A DNA stretch of 34,873 nt, taken from the NCBI GenBank assembly GCA_036897485.1, contig JAYMTF010000503.1, forward strand, positions 1 to 34,873, read 5' to 3'. Of this stretch, positions 29,829 to 34,873 are shown piece after piece (positions within the stretch are counted from its first letter, which is position 1; every line of letters starts with the position of its first letter). The DNA comes from Pelargonium nanum. Lineage: Eukaryota; Streptophyta; Magnoliopsida; Geraniales; Geraniaceae. The notes under the pieces are model-generated. The model was not told the origin of the DNA. It made no database searches and was given only the letters and a program-made list of their open reading frames with translations. Position numbers and translations under genes: made by a program.

Positions 29829-30194
29829 AATGGTCCGACTCGATGTATGCGTAGAGGATCTTTCTCATCTTCTCACCACTACACATCCGATAGGCCATCT
29901 TTCTTGGATTAATGCATGCCACTGTAGATCGTGTCGTAGCGATATGACAGGACATGGGAGAGGACAACAGCCTTGCTCAAGCTGAATGGGAACGCTGTCG
30001 TGGACAACAAGACCGGCGGCAAAACGAAAGCGGAGGAGTTGTGGAAAGACTTCGACTTTCTGGCATCATATTTCGAGATTCGACGTCACGAAGACTATGC
30101 ACATGAGTATGATTATATGGTGCGCAAGTTCCAACAAGCAATTGCGAAATTAGAGCGAGAGCTTCAAGAGATGAAGAACGCTTGTGCTATATGA
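29829..30194 (+). pseudogene. Unknown protein-like fragment, unit 1
   Basis: The frame is open from 29940 to 30194 but lacks a clear ATG. It ends in a charged helical stretch with FEIRRHEDYAHEYDYMVRKF, then QQAIAKLERELQEMKN. The homologous stretch in unit 2 keeps the same helix with substitutions but has stops. The helix looks coiled-coil; the family is not recognised. It is probably a piece of a larger gene or transposon captured in the duplicated unit. Confidence 0.4.
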
Positions 30195-30333
30195 TGAAAT
30201 CAACTTTGATAATCACTTATAAGTGCCCACAAAAACCAAAATGACAAATATAACAAAAACGTCAAAGTATAGCATAATTCGACAATATAAGCATCCTAAC
30301 AATGTACTGTTGAAGGAAGTCTTGTAAATATCA

Positions 30334-30401
30334 GCCTTTGCAACTTGATTGTTCCCTCAAAATATCTGCCTTTGCAACTTGATTGTTCCCTCAAAATATC
30401 T
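30334..30401. repeat. 34-bp tandem duplication in unit 2
   Basis: Two perfect adjacent copies of a 34-bp unit beginning GCCTTTGCAACTTGATTG, at 30334-30367 and 30368-30401. Unit 1 has a single copy at the matching place (about 28060-28095). The duplication therefore arose after the two units separated. Confidence 0.85.
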
Positions 30402-30950
30402 GCCATAATCGGGATGTATGTTGATCTCACAGGAAGTGCATGTCCTGCAATCATTATAAAACACACATATTTGCATCATTATATGCAACACATGAAAAGA
30501 TTAATGTTTTAATAACCTAGTTAGGCTCTCAAACAAGTTACATACAACAAGAAAAAAAGATCAAGATTCAAACAATGATTATGCTCTCCATAAATCAAAT
30601 GTAAGGGAACATCAAAGTTGGTTTCAAACATATAAACAGCACCCAAAATATGCAAAGCCATAACTAGTTAATTCCACCTCTCATATAGTACCAGCAGCTC
30701 ATGATATCAACACTGCACAAAATTAAGAAAATTGGGTTAAAACAAAGGGACTACCATGAAATCAACAAGCTATTGTGAGACTCAGATATATTCTTCCACC
30801 GGAATCGGAGAACTGATGGGAAAAAATTTGATGGAGACGAAAAATTGACCATTCTCAACATATTTGGTATGTTTTAGACTTTGGCTGGCTATGAAACTGA
30901 TACATTTTAAGGGCTTAATATAAAAAGGAACCGTGCCGAGTGCAATGACC

Positions 30951-31772
30951 TTAAGGGCAATGGAATACATAATCAATAGATAAGGCTCCATCTTCTATGG
31001 GCACCACTACAGTCTTCCTATCAAGACGAATAGAAGTTCCGATATCCACATGCTCAGCCTCATTACTTCCCCTGTTATAAAGTTTTAGTGACGTTTTTGT
31101 TTCCATGAGTTGATGAGCTTCAATTGATCCATATATGCGAATGCTGCTATTAGGCTGCTTGCGTTTTCTGCTGGCTTCAGCGTCCGTGTCTTCATAGATG
31201 TCTCTGTTGAACGTGAATTCAACCTCAGCCAATATACCAGGAGTAATGAAGGAATAACTCAGGGTAAACATGAATCCGGACTCACTCTTCAGCTCTAAAA
31301 CCATCCTTTTGCCGGCATTACAGTCATTGAAATCGTCGAATTCACATTCTATGTCGGCTATTGGAGTACCTTGATAAACGTTTGCCTTTTTCTCAAAGAG
31401 TTTCATCGTCAGTAAGACTGGGTAGTCACCCAGAACAGATTGGGCAGCAGAATCGTCATCGTTGAGAGAGAGGAAATTGTGTTTGAGATCACCAATAGAC
31501 ACGGTTTTAGCATCTTCTCTTGGACGATTAAAGAGAGTAACATAAGGGTCGTGAGGGTTTCCGATATTGGAAACGTAGATTTGACCATAGATTGGGCAGA
31601 AATGGTCCTGTCGATCGGGATGAGTGACTCGCAGGCGCTCCACGCTCAACAGGAATGCACCCAAGAGCACTACCGCCGGTTCGCCTTCCGGTACAGATAT
31701 GGCCGCAGATTTAAGATCAACATGGTCATAAAATTCACCATAGTCTTCTTCGTCGGAAACTGGGTCAGGCAT
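30951..31772 (-). CDS. DUF6598-like protein, copy 2, C-terminus frameshifted
   Basis: 273 residues from ATG 31772, the longest copy. The N-terminus is acidic (PDPVSDEEDYGEFYDHVDL). The core has FCPIYGQIYVSNIGNP and LFNRPREDAKTV; a second half has IRIYGSIEA, SLKLYNRGSNEAEH and SIRLDRKTVVVPIEDG, similar to DUF6598 in order. There is no signal peptide. The frame stops at 30951-30953, but the family sequence clearly continues in the next frame to 30782 (VPFYIKPLKC and onward), and copy 3 has about eight more bases at this point (about 30950-30975). So the last 55-60 residues are lost. A 3' intron (donor 30753-30754, acceptor 30445-30446) lies beyond. The gene may still be expressed as a shortened protein; function unknown. 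Confidence 0.6.
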   Translation of the reverse strand: MPDPVSDEEDYGEFYDHVDLKSAAISVPEGEPAVVLLGAFLLSVERLRVTHPDRQDHFCPIYGQIYVSNIGNPHDPYVTLFNRPREDAKTVSIGDLKHNFLSLNDDDSAAQSVLGDYPVLLTMKLFEKKANVYQGTPIADIECEFDDFNDCNAGKRMVLELKSESGFMFTLSYSFITPGILAEVEFTFNRDIYEDTDAEASRKRKQPNSSIRIYGSIEAHQLMETKTSLKLYNRGSNEAEHVDIGTSIRLDRKTVVVPIEDGALSIDYVFHCP

Positions 31773-32309
31773 TGATACCGATTTTTGTTTGAGCCGCCAA
31801 GTGAATTGTTGGTAACAAATGATGGAATATTTGTGCAAATATTTGTTTTTATAAGGCTTATGAGTTGGGCCTGTTTGTAGGGTAGAATTTCAATATCTGT
31901 AATATGATTGATACTTATGAGTTGGGCTTGTTTGTCAATTTATTTGTGTATTGTTGTGTTGTGTTAAAACGTGTCATCGCGACTTATAGTTACTTAAACG
32001 TGTTACTTTGCGGAGTTTGTGTTAATCAACACGTTTCATTTGGTTATTTTGTAAACGTGTAGTGTTCATGTTTTGTGTTTATAAACGTATCGTGTTCGTG
32101 TTAAGTAGTCATGCAGCACACAAACAATTTCCAGCATAACACCCACTAATCACTAACTCTACACATAGCACATGCGACTTCTTGATAGAGTAAAAAGTGG
32201 TGTAATTGAATAAACAACACAGACTTAGGTAAAAATTCTTCTCATTTGGACATCTACAAGGCACTTTGCTCTTCTCTTGTCCGAACTTCAATTGGAAAGT
32301 ACATAACTT

Positions 32310-32645
32310 ATATGCCTAAATGGTCTGCCTCGATGTATGCGTAGAGGATCTTCCTCATCTTCTCGCCACGACACACCTGATAGGCCATCTTTCTCGGACT
32401 AGATGCATGCCATTGTAGATTGTGTCGTAGCGATGTGCCAGGACATGGGAGAGGACAATCACCTTGCTCAAGCTGAATGGAAACGCTAGCGGGAACAACA
32501 AGACTTTGACTTTTTGGCTTCAGATTTCGAGATTCGACGTCACGAATACTATGCACATGAGCATGATTATATGGTGCGCGAGTTTCAACAGACAATTGCA
32601 ATATTAGAGTGAGAGCTTCAAGAGATGAGGAACACTTGTGCTACA
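32310..32645 (+). pseudogene. Unknown protein-like fragment, unit 2
   Basis: This is the homologue of the fragment at 29829-30194. It keeps DFDFLASDFEIRRHEYYAHE and the following helix but has in-frame stops (for example in ATLEWKR-like and ILE*ELQ positions). It lacks about 37 bp present in unit 1; the lost segment is bounded by AAGAC in both places, consistent with a microhomology deletion. The reading frame is broken. Confidence 0.4.
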
Positions 32646-33578
32646 TATTCTCCCTCCCGCTGATGATTAGTTTACATTTAGGATGCTGCATATATGAATT
32701 TATTTATGAGTTGTTTGTTTTAAAAGGTGAATTTATTTATGAGTTTATGGATTTATTTAATACATTATAATAATTTGAAATTAATTTATTAGCCTAAAAA
32801 AACAGAATTTCCTGGTAGGCACTTATAAGTGATTATCAAAGTTAATTTCAACCAAAACAGAACTGCAAATATGTTTAATCGCTTCGGAATCCCTTAGAAA
32901 GCCTTATGTTCGAGTGTCCCTGCATACGGTATGGGATGAGTTTTTTTTTTTTTTTGATAAAATGAGATGAGTTTTTTTGATTTATAGGGGATAGTTATCC
33001 CAACAGGTAACAGAAAATTAATTTCATCATATATCTAAATTCCTGATGGACACTTGTAGTTAATAGGATCAACAATTTCATTTTCCTTGTGGAAATCTAA
33101 TAATCCCTTGTCTCAAATAAGTATTCATTTCCTCAATAAAATATTATTCTAAAATGAGTGTTATGCTTTTCTTTTTCTTTTTCTATAAGTTAATTAGAAT
33201 TTAGAAACCATTAAGTTGGCAACAAAACAACACATAAGAGTATATTGGAATAGTGTAACCCTAACATAATCATCCTTTAATATTTACAAAAATTGAAAAC
33301 TGAACTCTAATTTCTGAGACAATGAGATTATTCTAAGTCGTAACAAAGAAAGAGCAACTAGAATATGAAAAATCATAACAAGTAACAACACACCATGAAT
33401 TTCAATTCATACTTATAAATTATCTCTGTTCTCAAATTCAGATATGCCCATGAACATCCAAAATTATTAACAAACAAGAAAATGTGCTATTTTAAGTAAA
33501 TTAGCACCAGCAGCTCATGATCTCAGCACTGCACAAAATTAAGAAAATTGAGTTAAAATAAGAGGGATTACCTTGAAA
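32646..33578. other. Spacer between unit 2 and the third copy
   Basis: AT-rich sequence with a poly-T tract (32941-32955) and no gene. The flanking regions of units 1 and 2 are absent here, so the third copy is linked through unrelated sequence. Its own 3' flank begins at about 33490. Confidence 0.45.
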
Positions 33579-34567
33579 TCAATAAGGTATTGTGATATAT
33601 TTTTCCACAGGAATCGGAAGATTGATGGGAAAAAATGTGATGGAGACCGAAAATAGACCATTCTCAATATGTTTGGTATGTTTTAGACTTTGGTTGGCTA
33701 TGAATTGGGTACACTTCAAGGGCTTAAGGTAAAAAGAAACTGTGCCTTGTGCAATGACCTCCTGAGCGGTATGGTAGTGTAATTCATAATCAATCGATAA
33801 TGCTCATCTCTTATGGACATCACTACAGCCTTACGATCAAGACGAATAGAAGATCCAAAATCCACATGCTCAGCCTCATTAGTTTCCCTATAATATAATC
33901 TTATTGACGTTTTTGTTTCAATGAGGTTGATGAGCTTCAATTGATCTCCCTTGCGTATTTTGTTGGCTTCTACGGCACCGTCCTCGGCACCGTCCTCATT
34001 GAGCTTGAAATCAACCTCAGCCAAGATAGCAGGAGATATGATGGAATAAGACAGGGTAAACATGAATCCGGACTCACCCTTCAGATCTAAAAGCAACCTA
34101 TAGCCTGCAAAAAAGTCATGGAAATCCCCGAAATCCCATTCTATCTGGGCTATGGGAGTATCTTGATCAACGGTTGCCTTTTTCTCAAACAGTTACATCG
34201 TCAGAATGATTGGGAAGTCACCCTGAACAGGTTGGGCTGCAGAATCGCCATCGTTGAGAGAGAGGAAATTGTGTTTGGGATCACCAATATCCACGGTTTC
34301 AGCATCTTCCCCGGACCGATTATAGAGGGTAACACAAGGGTTGGAAGGGTTTCCGATATTAGACACGGAGATTTTACCATAGATTGAGCAGAAATCGTTG
34401 ACGTGTCGATCGGGATGAGCGATTCGCAGGCGCTCCACGCTCAACAGGATCGCACCAAAGAGCACTACCGCCGGTTCGCCTTCTGGTACAGATATGGCCG
34501 CAGATTTAAGATCAACATGGTCAAAAAACTCACCATAGTCTTCTTCGTCGGAAACTGGGTCAGCCAT
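33579..34567 (-). pseudogene. DUF6598-like gene, copy 3, broken by a nonsense codon and a frameshift
   Basis: It starts at ATG 34567 (ADPVSDEEDYGEFFDHVDL) and stays in frame to a TAA at 34193-34195, after 124 codons. The same codon is AAA (Lys) in copies 1 and 2, a single-base nonsense change. The frame then continues with clear homology (SGFMFTLSYS, TSIRLYYRETNEAEH, SIRLDRKAVV) until a one-base deletion at about 33795-33812. After it the family C-terminus continues in another frame to a stop at 33579-33581. This copy keeps the longest C-terminal homology of the three. It is most likely a dead gene. The donor at 33570-33571 matches the 3' intron of the other copies. Confidence 0.7.
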
Positions 34568-34689
34568 TGATAACAATATTTCTTTGAGCGGCCAAGTGAA
34601 TTGTTGGGAGCAGCCAAAACAAATGATGGAACAGTTGTGGAAAAATTTGTTTTTTGGGTTAAATGTTTGTAGACATCTTGACTTGTCTA

Positions 34690-34873
34690 AATTATATAGT
34701 TGGCCCTCGGTTTAAAACTTTTATTATTTTCAACCATGGACTGACACATTTTTATAATTGCACCCCTGTTACCTGCTACAACAAGTTGTTTAATTACATG
34801 TAGGACAAATTGCCACGTCATTGTGCCACCTCACTCTCATCGCCACATCACTTACTTAACCCTCCAAGCCAAT
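34690..34873. mobile_element. Possible start of a foldback/MULE-type element (cut by window edge)
   Basis: Phrases such as GGCCCTCGGTTTAAAACTT, ATTGCACCCCTGTTACCTG and TTGCCACGTCA resemble the arms of the GTTAAC/CCACGTCA type of non-autonomous element described at 11750-12312. Only one side is in the window, so this is weak. Confidence 0.3.

Larger units (their letters stand above)
27970..32645. repeat. Tandem segmental duplication, two ~2.3-kb units
   Basis: Unit 1 (about 27970-30200) and unit 2 (about 30240-32645) align along their whole length. Both have the same 3' flank (AGCATCCTAACAATGTACT), the same DUF6598-like gene, the same GTGTT-rich flank and the same small protein-like fragment. 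A third, shorter unit lies at about 33490-34640. The units differ by indels of tens to hundreds of bases and many substitutions, so the duplication is not very recent. Confidence 0.85.

Noticed and set aside
29970..30200. Intact small gene on plus strand
   Set aside because: The frame lacks an ATG at its start, and the duplicate copy is full of stops, so I list it as a fragment and not as a gene.
1..34873. CRISPR arrays, bacterial operons, phage or organelle insertions
   Set aside because: No regularly spaced palindromic repeats, no Shine-Dalgarno-led gene runs and no plastid or mitochondrial genes were seen; all supported genes are plant nuclear genes.

Overview
The window is nuclear DNA from a eudicot plant. 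The genes contain GT-AG introns and belong to plant-only families (TBL acetyltransferase, seed biotin protein/LEA, TAXIMIN peptide, BET bromodomain protein, CLE peptides). The spacers are AT-rich and carry a tRNA-derived SINE and MITE-like elements. A rosid, perhaps Rosaceae, is my guess from general resemblance; nothing in the sequence proves it.

Layout. 1-1660: AT-rich spacer with a probable Stowaway-type terminus at the left edge and a SINE with a 15-bp target-site duplication. 1670-3626 (+): five-exon TBL39/40-like gene. 4563-7530 (+): SBP65-like seed protein, with an ABRE/DRE/RY-rich promoter and a large 17-residue repeat array. 9002-9452 (-): two-exon TAXIMIN peptide gene. 9550-13319: spacer with a foldback element at about 11750-12310. 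13320-15997 (-): four-exon GTE4-like BET protein with a GA-rich, telo-box-bearing leader. 19455-24320 (-): three intronless CLE peptide genes spread over 5 kb. 26225-26782 (-): single-exon nuclear-type protein with KEN-box and D-box-like motifs and short repeats. 27970-34640 (-): a tandem duplication carrying three copies of a DUF6598-like gene, each damaged differently.

How the parts fit. The left 24 kb looks like an old, conserved gene neighbourhood. From memory, Arabidopsis has TBL39 next to an SBP65-like LEA gene, TBL40 next to TAX1 and CLE4-7, and GTE4 next to CLE3 (also GTE3 near CLE1). This window would unite those separate pairs in one segment, as expected if Arabidopsis lost different genes from duplicated copies. 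Two kinds of secreted signalling peptide (TAXIMIN and CLE) lie in it. The right 7 kb is different in character: recent local duplication and gene decay, with no sign of functional linkage to the rest.

I see no CRISPR array, rRNA gene, true tRNA gene or autonomous transposon. The most novel material is the decaying DUF6598-like array, the CLE trio with one unusual Glu-containing peptide, the possible frameshift in the seed-protein gene, and the uncharacterised KEN-box protein.
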